Shown piece by piece: positions 41,916 through 54,419 of a stretch of 64,000 bases of DNA (the first letter of the stretch is position 1; each line of letters starts with the position of its first letter). Source of the DNA: Isoetes taiwanensis (Eukaryota; Streptophyta; Lycopodiopsida; Isoetales; Isoetaceae); assembly GCA_021234155.1 (NCBI GenBank), contig JAJEKV010000094.1:3020535-3084534 (forward strand), in the 5' to 3' direction. Made by a program: the position numbers and the translations under genes. Below the pieces are notes generated by a model. That model searched no databases. It saw only the letters and a program-made list of their open reading frames with translations, and was not told the DNA's origin.

Positions 41916-44900
41916 GCAAAAATGTTATCAGGATTTTGAGATCTAACAAGATTTACCTTGCTCTGAGCTTAACCTATTCTGATTTTGGTATTTCTTTTCC
42001 TGCTCTGGTTACTATGAAGGAAGATGATTGATCCGGCACCCTATTTTTTAAGGCATATATCCAGGAAAGCTGTTGGAGGTTCTTTCGGCAATCATATTTT
42101 CAGGGATGTCCATTTTTACAGTTTAAAAGATATGAAAGCTATAGAGATCTGAAAGGGTTTTCATGCCTTGGATGTTTTGGGGCGTCAAGACTAAAAAAAA
42201 AAAATGCTCTAGAGCAATGACCAGGCTGTGATGAAAGCATACTTGCAAAACATGGCTTCAGGAATTTGGCAATGAGATGGGTGAATCATATGTTGCAAAA
42301 CGTGCAATTTTAGGGACTTTTTAAAGTTAAGGTGTCGAACTATTTGGATTTGCTAATTGAACGAAAGGAAGCAGGATATAGTCTTTTGGAATGGTTTCCG
42401 AATTTGAGATTGAAGTTCTGGTTCTTTGGAGCCTGCCAATTATATGAGCAATATTTGAGGTGGCTATAGAAAAACCATCCAGAAACTGGCACTCTGCCTG
42501 TTGTTGACCTGCTTGCTTGCTTGCTGCCTCCAGAGGAACAACTGTTAGGGACAACTATTAGGGACAACTGTTCTCTGCATATCAGGTTGTATATCTTTGC
42601 TTTTGTTTTTCTTTTTATCTTAGATGTCCTTCTCTTCTCATTTTTATGCCTGAAGAGATCTGTTACATGCACTCAAAACAATTTATAGCTGGTTATGAGA
42701 GAAAAATAAGATTGAGTATATCCATTATTATAGTAAGAATTGATTTCCTTCTTCAAGAGTCTTGAGTTGCCGGCAGTGAGCTTAAAAATATTTTTACACA
42801 TTTTGTAAGATCCTGACTTATGTGTATTTTGTAGGTGGTAGAAGCAAGCCAAACAGCTGACCGCCCCTTGAACTACGAGACTGGTGCAAATCACGTCATT
42901 AACCAGGTAATGTTTAACTCTATCTTCAAAGTGTTCACAAGTGAATGAAGTGTTCTTGACAGATGCAAAATCTTTTTAAGGTAGTGTTCATCCCCAACTG
43001 ATTTTTTGTGATGATTATGATATGGAGGCACTCCTTCAACAAAAAATAGGCCTTCCAAGAAGCCATTAATCTAACTGCTTTATAGGCCAAATTAATAGTC
43101 AAAGAATGCATTTGTTTCCCTGTACGTATCCTGGCTTTTGAAGGTTCCTCTGTTCAGACTTGGCCAGGCTTTTTAAGATATATAAAAGATAGACAGATTC
43201 TCCTTGATAAGCCTTATTCTCTTTAAGTTTTGTGATTTATTGAAAAATTGAAAAGTTAATTTGGTGGTGACGATTTTCATTTAAATCCCAGATTTATTGT
43301 GCAGAAGCTTGGCACAGGATATGGTTCCGAAGACTTGGAATTGCTTGAAGATTTTAGGTTTTGCTTTGGCATTTACAGTGTGGATATGGCAGAATGGATT
43401 AAAGCATTGGGGCTGCAAGGCGGAGTATTATTTGAATCTGCCAAAACCAAGATCTATAAAATAAATTAATCCGGCTCCATCTATGTCCCAGTAGAGCCCT
43501 TCTAATGCATTGACTTCGCAGAGAGGTGAGATTTTCCTTGAATGTTCATAAGCTTTCATCCATAAGGCCCTCTGAAGGCCCTTTGTTTTCAAAGCATAGG
43601 CCGTGTATACCATTTGTGCAGGCTTTTTCTCAGACTTTGACCCAAAAACGACAGATATTCTTTATTTGTGATGCTCCTTTAGGTATTAGCATGCTGGCGG
43701 AACCTATGGCGAAGCATTATCTTGGCAGATTTGTGAGCTATGGCGGCTGGCCATTCTGTGAATTTTCACTCATTTTGTAGGGCTGTTGCAAGAAGCCTAG
43801 ACCCATTCCAACTGATTTATCAGAGCTTGCAAAGTAAAGTGTCTAGAGTCGTCATTCGTAGTCCTACTCTGAATTGAAAATAGGTCAGAAGGATTGTTCT
43901 GTAGTACAGTAGGTGCAGTTTTGGAAAGTGCAGTAGGCTTCGCTTCATCATTATCTAGATATGTAGGAGCTCTGCAATTCTCCCAGCGAGATTGAAAGTT
44001 CTTCCCAGGAGGATGATAGTAGCAGGCAAATGAATTTTGGTTTTTGTCTGCATTTTGATTAAACATGCAAATCCTATGGCTAGAGCTGGTCTAGCACAAA
44101 TCCGGGTGGCACTTTGATTTCAACGTCCTGTAAATTTCAATTTTCTGGCAGTCCATTGCTTGCAGGACATATTTATTTATCCAGCTTTACTTTCTGAGGA
44201 TTGGACTTGCAAAAGACTTTTTATTCTACTTTTTCTATAAGCACATGAGCTAAGTAAATTAAGCACTTGGAGTTCAACTCCAAAATACTTCAGTAACACA
44301 TGTAAGTTGTTGTCTTTGGTTCCATTCATAACAACATAAAAATGATGGTTTAGGCTTTGCTACTTTTCCAGAGTCAATTGTTGCCCTTAGAGAAGGGATC
44401 TAAGCTTTGGAAAAGAGCTGCAGAATAAGTAGCCCAAAATAAGTGCTGAATTTAATTTGCTTTTTTAGAGATATCTTAGTACAGCTAAACAGTGGCAACA
44501 ATGAGCCAAACATTTTATTCAAGTTAGTTCTGATTATATGCCCATTATTATATTATTTCATTGATGTCTAAATCAAGATCATCTTATCATTGATATTTAA
44601 TTAACCTTCGAAAGAAGAATAGACCTATCATAGTTATTCTTGGGAATTTGTGCTATTGCACTTAACAAATACATGGTTTCCTGTCCAGTTATTGCCTTAA
44701 TATGTTCACTTAATGTTTGTGCTTATTCAAACTTAGCATGTTTGGAACCATGATATTTAACAATGCTTATCGATGATGTGCAAATTGGAAAGAATCAGAC
44801 AAATATCAACTACAATGCAAATTGTATTCAGAAATCTATAATACAATGCAAATCCGTAAGCAAAAGAATACCAAATCATCACTACGACGTGAATCTATAA

Positions 44901-45008
44901 AGGAAATAATGCAAAACAAAAGTATACTTCTTTCATGAAGTAGAACAAATGGATTTTTCTATGTGGATATATATACACATATATTTGCCTGTGAATCCAA
45001 ATTAACAC
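41916..45008. other. Non-coding stretch, no supported gene
   Basis: Several short frames occur (for example minus 43797-44066, Asn/Ser-rich) but none matches a family I know or has convincing splice sites. The sequence is AT-rich with scattered homopolymers. Confidence 0.35.
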
Positions 45009-45185
45009 TCTACTCAACAATCAATTTGCAAGTTTACTACACATGGCTCTCGAATAAATATACAACCAATTTAACCTCTACTACTTCTCCATGAGAGCAA
45101 CGCTAAACTCAACAATTAATTTGCAAGTTTAGTTCACATGGCTCTCTAATAAATATACAACCATTTTAACCTCTGCCACTTTTCA
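45009..45185. repeat. Tandem duplication of ~80 bp
   Basis: Block 45009-45088 and block 45103-45183 share CTCAACAAT(C/T)AATTTGCAAG, ACATGGCTCTC and AATAAATATACAACCA with about 12 percent difference. Confidence 0.8.
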
Positions 45186-45189
45186 ATGA

Positions 45190-46079
45190 TGCATTGAGTA
45201 AACAAATGTAGAAGGAAAAGGAAAAAATAGCTATGAGTGACCCACATTATATGTTCGGATATAAAGGCAAAAGAATTGTAGGTACCTCAGCCATGTTTAA
45301 ATTGCATCAAGGTCTCCATGAAAATTTTTATCCAAATTAACATTTGTTGCATTATACAAAAGAAGGTCATAAATAAAACCTAGCATTTGAGAGGAGGGGA
45401 GTTGAAAGGGGAGGTGACATTTGACTCAAATTGCACAACATTAAATGGAGTATATATATAGCCATTAACCTAACTATAATTGGGTAACTAACCATGGTTT
45501 GTATTGTCTATTTTAAATTCTTGCTTTTCATTCTCTCCAAGTGGATGTCAGTGTATATTTAATTAGAATACTGTCCTATATATTTTGTTGTTTCTCAATG
45601 TTGAACATGCCTAGTATTAAAATTTGCAAAATAGTAGATGCCCATGAACACTTAATCAGGTCGTACAAATTTCCATGTGAATATTCTAGCATTTTTGATG
45701 ACACTTGGCCCGTTGCACCCATCAAAAGAATTATGCAAGAATGATACTGTTTGAAATGAATTAAAATATAATAGATTGCATCCGCATAGACAAATTAACG
45801 AACCTGAGTATAATCTTTTAATGAAGGAGATTCCTTGCAAAAGGAAATGCAAAAAAAAGATAGTCTTTGGAATTTTAAACTGAAGAAGGGCTGCTCTAGA
45901 AGGTCAATATGGATGACACTCGCCTTCTCTAAACCTCCCCTATATAATGGCCATAGGTCCACAACATCTTACAACATGTTGGAGGGAGAAACGAGATCTT
46001 CAGATGGAAAAGAGGGCATACATGCAAACAACAATGAGGACCACAATTACCTAAAGCAATACTTAGAATGTACATTCTA
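45190..46079. other. Non-coding stretch, no gene seen
   Basis: AT-rich, with only short frames. It borders the LINE fragment that begins near 46080, whose left edge is not sharply defined. Confidence 0.35.
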
Positions 46080-46688
46080 AATAAGTTTTGGAATGCTAGG
46101 GCTTTAGAAATGGTAAAGCCGACACACTACAGAACTCAGATTAATTTTATGCTTGGCAGGGTATAGTACCTGTTGGCACATTTACCCATTAAAAAACACA
46201 GAATGATTGGATCAATTCGTATAGGAGCGATCCGCCTCAGAATTAAGACATGCAATTGGGCCTATGAAGAACGAGGAGGATCTGCCGATGTTGCCAACTG
46301 AGAGTTATTGAAGATGAGTGCTATGCTTTGTAGAACTACCCAGCATTTGGGCCTACCAAGGCACCTTATGTCAGGTCAGTTACACTAGTGGCAGCACTAG
46401 CATCATATCTCCAGGAGGTAATTGACATGTGAACTCTCTTTGTCACTACATCAAAATGCACAAATGTACTGTTTATCAGCAAGCTTATTACTGCAAAGGG
46501 TCTCTTGAAAACTCTTTGGGATATAGTTTTTTTAATCTTCGATAGTAATAGATATGTCGTTTCTTTGTATGGTCCTATATGCCTTTTTGGTCTCTGTCTA
46601 TTCTATTATATTATATTCTATTCTATTCTTCTTGTCTAGTCTGTTGGGTGAACAGATTATCACAAAAAATATGGAGAATAATAAAGAG

Positions 46689-46720
<32 letters not shown>

Positions 46721-46721
46721 G
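46080..46721 (+). mobile_element. LINE 3' fragment with poly(A) tail
   Basis: Around 46240-46370 the reading GGRICRCCQLRVIEDECYAL, followed after a stop by YPAFGPTKAPYV, matches the zinc-binding C-terminal region of LINE ORF2 and resembles the peptide at 20740-20850. About 330 bp later a 25-base A-run (46697-46721) forms the tail. Frames are broken, and the 5' portion including reverse transcriptase is absent. Confidence 0.55.
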
Positions 46722-46724
46722 GGG

Positions 46725-47587
46725 GACTTAACTAGTCAGGACAACAATCTTACTAGCCAATCAAACTACTGCAGTCAATCCTTTAGTAGCTTAATCATTC
46801 TATGCAGTGTCTTGAGCTTAGGATAAATATAGTGCATCATATCCAGGTCTATACAAGTTTCCTAACTTTAAATAGATAAAATACTTTTGTTTTCATACAA
46901 TACAATACTTTCTTACCTCTAAAACTCATACTAAGTATGCCTTTTCATACGCCATATCTTTTACTTTTGCATGTATATTCAACCATAGGTTTAACTTTAT
47001 GCATGTATTTCCACATGTCGTAACTCTTTTAAAGTTTACATGCACTTCCTGTCAAATCATGCATGAAGATTTACTCTATAACATACTCTTGTTTTCATTT
47101 TCCCTTTTTTTTAACAAAAATACCATGTTTACTCCCATTCATGGTTTCATAACTATCTTTCTACTATATCCAGTTCTGAAACCAACATTGATTCAGTTGA
47201 GAGTTTTGCTTTTTCAGCCAACAAAATCATTTTTAAGCAAACTATGCTAAAACTAGGAACACCTGTACTTAGATATTAGTTATCTGGCACAAACCAACAT
47301 ACACAAGCTGCAAATGAAAGGCTTAAACATCATCACACTTTAATTTCTGTTTGAGCGCGATGCACTACATGTAAGTTCGGAGTTTTCTTTGAGCCATTTA
47401 AGTTACAAAAACATTAAAATACCAGAGGTTTCATTACTTCTCCTCCTATCTTTCCGCTTATCATGGCATATACAAAATTGCCTACTTATCAAACTTGAGA
47501 TTCTTGCAAAGTCCACATATTCGATTCAATTCATCCTTTTGAGTCCGAACTCCTCATAACAACAAAAAAGGAAAGCACAATAGTAGA
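46725..47587. other. Non-coding stretch, no gene seen
   Basis: AT-rich with hydrophobic chance frames. It lies downstream (minus-strand sense) of the exon-like piece at 47603-47775, so could be its 3' flank. Confidence 0.35.
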
Positions 47588-47602
47588 AGAAATTCCACGT
47601 AC

Positions 47603-47775
47603 CTGCAGTCAATCAAGTAAACGTTAGCAATAGGCTTGGTAACGATACAAGGGCCAAAGGTACATTGGAAATTTCTTGGCTCTTCGTCCTTCATCCATTG
47701 TACCTTTTTTTTGCCCTTGATTCGTTCAAGCTCAGATAAAATGAAAGGAAATACTGGACAACCATATAATACCAA
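47603..47775 (-). pseudogene. Exon-like coding piece, minus strand
   Basis: Reads FPFILSELERIKGKKKVQWM then KDEEPRNFQCTFGPCIVTKP and IANVYLIDC, ending exactly at a strong donor CAG|GTACGT (boundary near 47603). The composition is protein-like. It probably belongs with the piece at 48031-48354 on the same strand. Family not recognised. Confidence 0.4.
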
Positions 47776-48030
47776 TAAGAATAACTGGTTCTGAAACTCT
47801 GTTAACTATTTACAACAGCTGTTACAAATCATCATAACAAGTCAGGGCAGCATATTTATTTCGAGGCCTGCTATTCCTCATGTTTACCTTTGGGTCCTAA
47901 ATTTTTAGTATTAAATAGTCTATTTTCTTAAACCAACCTTAAGCAGCTGTAATATACTGCGTTGAATCCACAGGTCATTATGATCCTTTATCTAATCTGA
48001 CCTCCTAGTAAAAAAGAAACTTATTTTTCA

Positions 48031-48354
48031 TTACCTGAGCTTCATCTTCATCAGATGATACTTCCAAGTCATGTTGCGTTTCAGGAACAAAGTATTCTGT
48101 GCTGGGATTCGCCGTGGGATAACCACCTTGCTGCCTATTAAAACCACTGCTTCTTTTAGCAACTGCCCTATATTGCTATCATCGTATCCCCTTTTGGGTG
48201 CATAGCCACGGCCTCTGCCTCTCCTTTCCATTTCTATTTCTTTAAACTTTACTTCGCTATCACACCAAGCAAGTTCCCTTCTCAGACTTTCACAAAGCCG
48301 CTCCTCTTTGTCTGAGCAAACACTTTCACAACCGCTTCCAGAACTGCCTCCCAT
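48031..48354 (-). pseudogene. Possible first exon, Arg/Gly-rich, minus strand
   Basis: Starts MGGSSGSGCESVCSDKEERL, continues through ELAWCDSEVKFKEIEMERRG and an RGRGRGY stretch. At about 48170 the better-looking reading moves to another frame (FNRQQGGYPTANPSTEYFV then SSDEDEAQ), which ends at a donor CAG|GTAATG near 48034. The apparent frameshift suggests a pseudogene or a sequence error. RG-rich and acidic segments are common in RNA-binding proteins, but that is only a hint. Confidence 0.4.
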
Positions 48355-48360
48355 TCCTAC

Positions 48361-48932
48361 AGTTCTGTTTAATAGCGGGGGTTATTGCTGGTCATAAAGA
48401 CCAGTTGGCTTACCAGTTGCAAATCCGACCCCTGCCATCTCTGGTAACCCATATCATGTATCGAGAATCTGAACCCTAGACATCTCTATTTAATTTTGGC
48501 GACTTATCGCCTTATATTAAGCCCCTTAACATATTTTAAGGGGCTAGGGTTATGGTCATATATAAATACCCTTAGTATTAACACCTTCCCATACGATAAT
48601 CAACTGCCAAATTGATTCTAGCTTATACACCTAGGTCATAGCATACACCCTTTGCCCACAAAGTCATTACATGCTTAAGTCTTATACTCCCAATATTATA
48701 TGTTTGCCTAACCTTCATTCCTGATAGTTTTCCTACCATGTAGATAATGAGTGTGCAAACATTAAGCATCTCCTTTTATAAAAAAAAAACCCTACCTCCA
48801 TCCGTAGGATTGTACAAAGAACCCCTGTATCATAAACTGCTTACTGTAACCATAAGGTGAGTAGACCCCTACTAGTTACAGTAGGGGAATTACCCAACCT
48901 TTCCTATAGAATTGAATTTCTGTCATACATGT
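48361..48932. other. Non-coding stretch
   Basis: A run of eight or nine A at 48780-48789 and AT-rich sequence between two minus-strand coding-like pieces. No further feature seen. Confidence 0.35.
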
Positions 48933-49531
48933 CTATTTTTGAACCAAATTAGTATAACAACAGTGCCCCTTTAGCATTTGCAACAATGTGTTGACATCAT
49001 ATTTTAATCCAGGGAATTCTTTGGCTCCGATGTATTTGAACACCCTTCTTTCTACTCCCATTTTATCAAATCCATTGCTCACGAACTTGTTTATCAGCTC
49101 CTGAATATCTCGTGCAGCATTCATAGGATCGCTATTTACATACATGCATGGCATTATCTGTGAAAGAATCACGTTTCGGGCTTGAAAATATGGTCTACAG
49201 CTTGCTGCATGTACGAATTTCATGGCCTCAAAGGGAAGATATTCCCTTTTATCATATTTAGTGGTCTGGAAGATGCCAAGCCCTGTTATATTTAAGAAGT
49301 TTGCTAGATATTTCGTCTCCTTCTTAACACTAGAGTTGTTACTGGAACTATCCTGGGTTCATCCACCAGAATTGGTCCAGCATACCCTCTGCCACTTAAA
49401 CCCAGATATCTAACAAGAGAAATTTCCATTTCATAAGATACCACCACCTTTGGAATCTTCACTTGATTCTTTATGGCTATGGAGAATTTCAGGACCAATG
49501 GATTTACTGATATGTTGTGGTGATTGCCCAA
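48933..49531 (-). pseudogene. Unidentified coding segment with one frameshift, minus strand
   Basis: From 49531 one frame reads NPLVLKFSIAIKNQVKIPKV and SLVRYLGLSGRGYAGPILVD. After a shift near 49350 the reading continues in another frame as KKETKYLANFLNITGLGIFQ, FEAMKFVHAASCRPYFQARN, MPCMYVNSDPMNAARDIQEL and FKYIGAKEFPGLKYDVNTLL to a stop at 48933. About 190 residues of convincing protein sequence in all. I cannot assign a family; a viral or transposon structural protein and a plant gene are both possible. Confidence 0.45.
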
Positions 49532-51371
49532 ATCTTATAGAATTCAGCAGTTTTTACGCCAGGCCAGAACTGCATTTTCTAAACTTTCTAGCATAAAGGG
49601 GTCCAAACATTTCTAAAATTGAAAGTAGTTGATGTTTTATTATAAAACATGTTGATTTGCATGTTTTCATGTGTCGCTGCTATTAGATGACAGTATATGA
49701 AGTTGTCAAACCATATTTAGCTCAAAAAAGCTGTTTGAGGTTGTGAATTGTTTCTTCTTTATTATAACAAGTTTTGACGTAAGACTTGTGGCCATAAATT
49801 GTCAACTCTAAGAGCTATAATTCAATAATTTTTTTGAAGTCTCCATAAGTCGCGTTGATCTCAATTTTCATAAAAGAAGATTCGACACAGAATCCAGGAC
49901 AAAAATAGAACTAAAATGGTGTAAGTAAACTCATGTATAAGCTTTCTAAGGGCAATAAATGATGCATTCCATACATTCCACTTACTACATAATAAAGAAT
50001 GTTATCAACTTAAATATGGTGAATAACTATGTATTCTTTATATTTAGAAGTGGTTGTCAGTATACAAAATTGGAGCTTAGTTAAGGTAATAGTACAAAAA
50101 ACTCATCTTTTATGATTGGCAATATTGTTTTTATGAATGTGACCCTTGCTTGGCAATATAGACATGAATTTCATGTTAAAAGTAACACATTATGTAGAAG
50201 ATTTGATTTAAAATAGAAATGGACCATTTCTAATTTGTACTTAGGCTTGCCATATTTTAAAGCAAGATAACATTCTTTTTCAACTCATGATTGACAAAAC
50301 ATGTGATACAAGTACAAAAATATAGTTTGTATCGTCTTAGTGCAGAACATACGATGAAATCTTCTTATTTTTTACTATCATAAACTTAGGACACATGTTT
50401 GCTACTTAGGAGTTCCTATTTTAGGTATAATAATAGTAACTTTAGCTTGTCTTTCATGATAGACTATAATTTTTATGGACTTAAGCTTCATTGGCAACAT
50501 AGATTTCCAATTTGATGTCAAAAATAACATACTACTACATCTAAGACATGAATATAAATAGGCATAGACAATTATGGTCCACAATTAGATGAATTGGGTA
50601 TAGAAGTAAATCTCTTTAAGTATCATTACCAATTCTATTTATTGTTCATTTGTCACTTATACAATGATATGGTGATTTTCTACCTTCTCTAATATACTTT
50701 TTGTAAGAATAAGTGGAGATTCATATAGGTTTAATTTGCTTGTGCTTCAACATTACCATTAAATAAGGCAATTCTAGCAATTAACTAATTTTTTCAAATA
50801 GAATACTATACATGGAATCTATATATTCTTAAGGTGAGTTTAAAACCAATTAAGATGATGATGTTCTGGATTTTTGAATGATCCTAAGCCATGTGAACCA
50901 ACAGTAGAAAACAGACGTAGCAGTCTAACTTTATTTTTCATAGTTATAGCTTTTTATATTTGTTCTTCGTTCTTTTGCATTACTTCGACAACTTGAGAAG
51001 TTTGAAAATACAAGTTTTGAGTTCACCATTCAATGCATAGGTTTATGAAATCCATGGAACGCGTAATCTAACAGATAACTTGGAATGGACACTAGAAAGT
51101 TTACTCTAAACCTCAAGATAATGAGCATTGATTATTTTTAATGAATGGAGTGGTTCATAAGGTGCTTATATCCCACAATTGAAACTGAAATCGATTAAGA
51201 TAAGGGAGTTCTTAATTTTAAAAAGAAGGTGGACCAGTAATGGTCCCAGGAAAACAAACCTTTCTTGATTTCTTGTGAACAAACGCTGTGCTTTTTTAAC
51301 GTGTTTGTTTTTAAAGTGATTTCGTATTATGGCAACCTTTCTTTGCAAATATCTGAGATAGTATAACCCAT
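49532..51371. other. AT-rich stretch, intron- or intergenic-like
   Basis: No coding-like sequence. Diverged similar segments (GGCAA(T/C)ATAGA...AAAAATAACA-type) occur near 50150 and 50490. If the minus-strand pieces at 51.4-51.6 kb and 48.9-49.5 kb belong to one gene this would be an intron, but that is not shown. Confidence 0.3.
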
Positions 51372-51600
51372 CTACATAGGGTATATCTCTTTGCGCTCTG
51401 GTACTATAACTGTAAATTGATGGCAAAGAAAGTCATCTTTGGGATCATAATCCTCCAGCCCGAGATACTTAGGCCTTCCTTTCTTAGGACCAACATAATG
51501 CGTTTCAGCAGCTGGAGGAGCCATCGACTTGCGAATACTACTAACCACATCATCAACTTCCTCAGGTGTTATCAAGCCTCTCCACCTAGTGTTAAAGGAA
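51372..51600 (-). pseudogene. Exon-like coding piece, minus strand
   Basis: Reads RWRGLITPEEVDDVVSSIRK, SMAPPAAETHYVGPKKGRPK and YLGLEDYDPKDDFLCHQFTV before a stop at 51372. Composition and the basic GPKKGRPK patch look genuine. No family recognised. It could be part of the same gene or element as the minus-strand segments near 49 and 52.2 kb. Confidence 0.4.
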
Positions 51601-52039
51601 TCTATCTATTGTCACCTTCCTTAACATTCATCATATACGTAATCAAACTTCACATACATATCCAGGGCTTAAGCATCAATTGAATTACTAGTTGAGAAAC
51701 TTATATACCAGCTCATTCATTATAGCTATTAATTTAGTAAAGTCTAAATCAGAACTCTCCATTGATGCTAAAGATACATCCAGAGTTTCCATGGAATGTT
51801 TTCTGGAAAGAGTATATCATTCAGGAATTAGTTTCCGAGTTGCATAAGACAGAGAAATCAACAATGTAAGAGAATGTAAGGAAAGGGCAAAACATGCCCT
51901 TTCAAGAAGGATTGTAAGTATTTAGGTCTTCGTTCCTGCTGCAAGTATTCCATGGTCAACCCATGGTCTTTTTTGAGTAAGGTTTTATTTATTGTTCCAT
52001 GGTCAAACCATGGTCATTACTATTGTTTAATGGGACATT
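51601..52039. other. Non-coding stretch with ATGGTC repeats
   Basis: CCATGGTCAACCCATGGTC at about 51950 and CCATGGTCAAACCATGGTC at about 51995 are short related inverted/direct repeats. Nothing else noted. Confidence 0.35.
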
Positions 52040-52309
52040 TTAATGATTGCCATAATCTTTGTTGTCTTCGTCCTCGCTGTCGTCGTATATTAAATGCATT
52101 AATGATGTATTTTCGATGTCTTGGTCTAACACCTTATCACTCTCCCCCACTTTTGTGTTGAGCATAGGCTCAACACACAATTGTTTAGTGCGGTTTTTAT
52201 GGGCAAAGTGCACCTCACGGAAGTTGTTGTTGAAATGTGTAATATTTTGTCTGCGTTTTCCAGCCAAGGCAAGGGTATCATCCACATATGCCTTAGATGC
52301 TTCATGCAA
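52040..52309 (-). pseudogene. Possible polymerase fragment with YVDD
   Basis: The minus-strand frame reads HEASKAYVDDTLALAGKRRQ then NITHFNNNFREVHFAHKNRT and an acidic DDSEDEDN tail. YVDDTLA is the form reverse-transcriptase motif C takes in copia- and Penelope-like elements, but no other polymerase motif is visible, so this may be chance. The plus-strand LINE begins just beyond it. Confidence 0.3.
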
Positions 52310-52348
52310 AAATCCTCATATAGCCATTTCTTCAAAGAGTTGTATATA

Positions 52349-53389
52349 TTTCGAGGGAAGATGAAAGAGGATGCCTACAAAGTTGCTGCAGTAATCAATA
52401 GGCAGTACAATGTTCTGGTGGCGGCCGCAGACTCGGCAAAGGCTGGTGTCCTTACAGCATGGAGGAGGACGATTCCAGTGTCATTTACTCAGGTTGACAG
52501 ATTTGGCCGGTGGATCATAGTCAAGTGGTTTGATAAAGGGCAAGAATGGGGATTGGTTAATGTGTATGCGCATAATCGACCACGTCAGAGAGGTGCATTG
52601 TGGGCTTCTTTGCGTTCCAAATTATTGAGGTTAGGCTCCCCTGTTGCATGGATCATGGTGGGTGATTTTAACATGGTTGAGCTTGAGCAAGACAGATGTG
52701 GCAAAGTTGCAGAGATAGTGCAGGGCTTTGAACGGGAGCAATGGCACCGCTTAATGCAAGATTGTGGCTTCATAGAAGGTGAGGGTCCCTCAAGTTTTAC
52801 TTGGTGTAATGGCTGGTTGGGTGGTGGTAGAGCATATGCAAGACATGATAGAGGCTACTATAATGCTTTGGTAGCAACCCTGTTGCCTGCTTTTCATCGT
52901 GAGAACCTCTTGAATACTGCAATTTCTGACCATAATCCACAGTATTTCTCTTGCTCTCATACGGTGGTGCATGCTGCCTCTAAGACATATTTCAAGCTGA
53001 ATACATTTTTCTTGAAGGATGATGATTTTGTGGCAGGCTGTAGACAGACGTGGTTCACTTCTTTCTCTCGACACAGGGGCATGGCAGGTATCGTTGATGC
53101 TCTCACTGCTGTGAAGTCTTTTGCTAAAGGTTGGGGTCGTGAATGGGCTGCTGCTCACCGGAGCCTTCTGCTGACTCTTTATCGACAACTTGAGGCATGC
53201 AGGTCTGTTGCCCCATCAGATGGTCATGTGGAGAAGCAAATTTTGTGTAGCATTAGGCGGATGGAATCTGAGCGGGTGCACTTTGCTCGCATTAAAGCCG
53301 GGTTGCAATGGTTCAGGAGGAGGGAGACCGGCCGTGCGTGTTTTTTCTTCAGAGCCGCCAAAACAAGAAAGCTAGTTTGCATCTCTTGA
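52349..53389 (+). pseudogene. LINE ORF2 endonuclease and linker
   Basis: An open stretch contains AGVLTAWRRTIPVSFTQVD, WGLVNVYAHNRPRQRGALWA, WIMVGDFNMVELEQDRCGK and ISDHNPQYF: the APE endonuclease D-x-N and S-D-H signatures. A helical linker follows with RRRETGRACFFFRAAKTRK. The N-terminal WN/QE part is missing, so nicking activity would be lost. The first ~60 codons of the longer open frame precede the element and do not look LINE-derived. Confidence 0.85.
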
Positions 53390-54404
53390 TCTCTGCAGAC
53401 TCGGGATGGGCGTGTTGTTTCAGATCCAAATGAGCTTAGAGGCTTTTGCATAATCACTTTTTCAGCTTTCTTCACTGCTTCGGCGTCTTCCCTTTCGGTC
53501 CAGATTTTCAAAGCGGCCTTGCTTGCTAAGGTTCATCCTATAGTCACCAATGAGCAAAGGGCCATTTTAGAGGCCGAGATCAGCGGAGAATGATTTACCC
53601 GAGGCCACATTTTCTCGAAGAGGGGCAAGTGTCCGGGTCTTGATGGTATTCCATTGGAGTTTTTCCAGAGTATTGGGATTGGCTTGGTGCGGATGTGTAT
53701 GATGCTTTCGGAATTTTAAAAAGACAGAGGCACTGGACAAAATCCTCAACTCGGTTGCATCTCCCTTATTCCAAAATGTAAGGATCCCTTCCATTTCAGA
53801 TTGGCCCCCATTACTTTGTTGTCCTCGGTATACAAGATCTTTGCTAAAGCTTTTGCTCGAAGCTTTGTGGCGTGCTTCACAGAGTCCATCTCCTCCACCG
53901 GTCGGGTTTCTTGCCTCACGGTGTATCTTGAATAATGTGGCAGCAGCATATGAGGGTCTCTATTGGGCTAGAATGCATGGTTACCCCATTGTATACTTGA
54001 AGTTTGGATTTTACAAAAGCATATATGCGATTGTTGGCCGAGTTTCTGGGCGATGCCTTTTACGTCTTGGTTTTGGTGCCCGGTTCGCAGATGTTGTTAT
54101 GAAACTTCATTATTACGCTTTCGTTCTTGATTTCTTTTTCAAGGAGAACCATCAACATTTTTCGTGGTGGGGCGTGGCATTCGCCCGGCGTCGTCCTTTG
54201 GCACACCGCTTTTTACAATTGTGGCGGAGATTCTTTCTCGTATTCTCTCTTCTTACGGTCGCGGGGAAGGCATCCCGCATGGTCTTCCCATGAATAATGG
54301 TTCACAAGAGATCCATGTCGGTATCGCGATGACACTTTCTTGTTCTTAATGGCTGATGAGCAGAATTTGCAGAATGCCATTTCCTTGTTGGACAGTTTCT
54401 CTTT
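53390..54404 (+). pseudogene. LINE reverse transcriptase, first part, heavily damaged
   Basis: Pieces in different frames read GKCPGLDGIPLEFFQSIG, ISLIPKCKDPFHFRLAPITL, ILNNVAAAYEGLYWARMHGY and CRYRDDTFLFLMADEQNLQ. Motif A reads YLKFGFYKSIYA, so its first catalytic Asp has become Gly. Motif C keeps DD. The sequence stops inside LLDSFSF at the CACTA insertion point. Confidence 0.8.
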
Positions 54405-54419
54405 CACTACAAGAGAAGG

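Noticed and set aside
43387-43443. Candidate tRNA-like fold with 7-bp closing stem TGGCAGA/TCTGCCA
   Set aside because: No T-arm stem or B box forms inside it, so it does not meet the pattern of the other compact folds.
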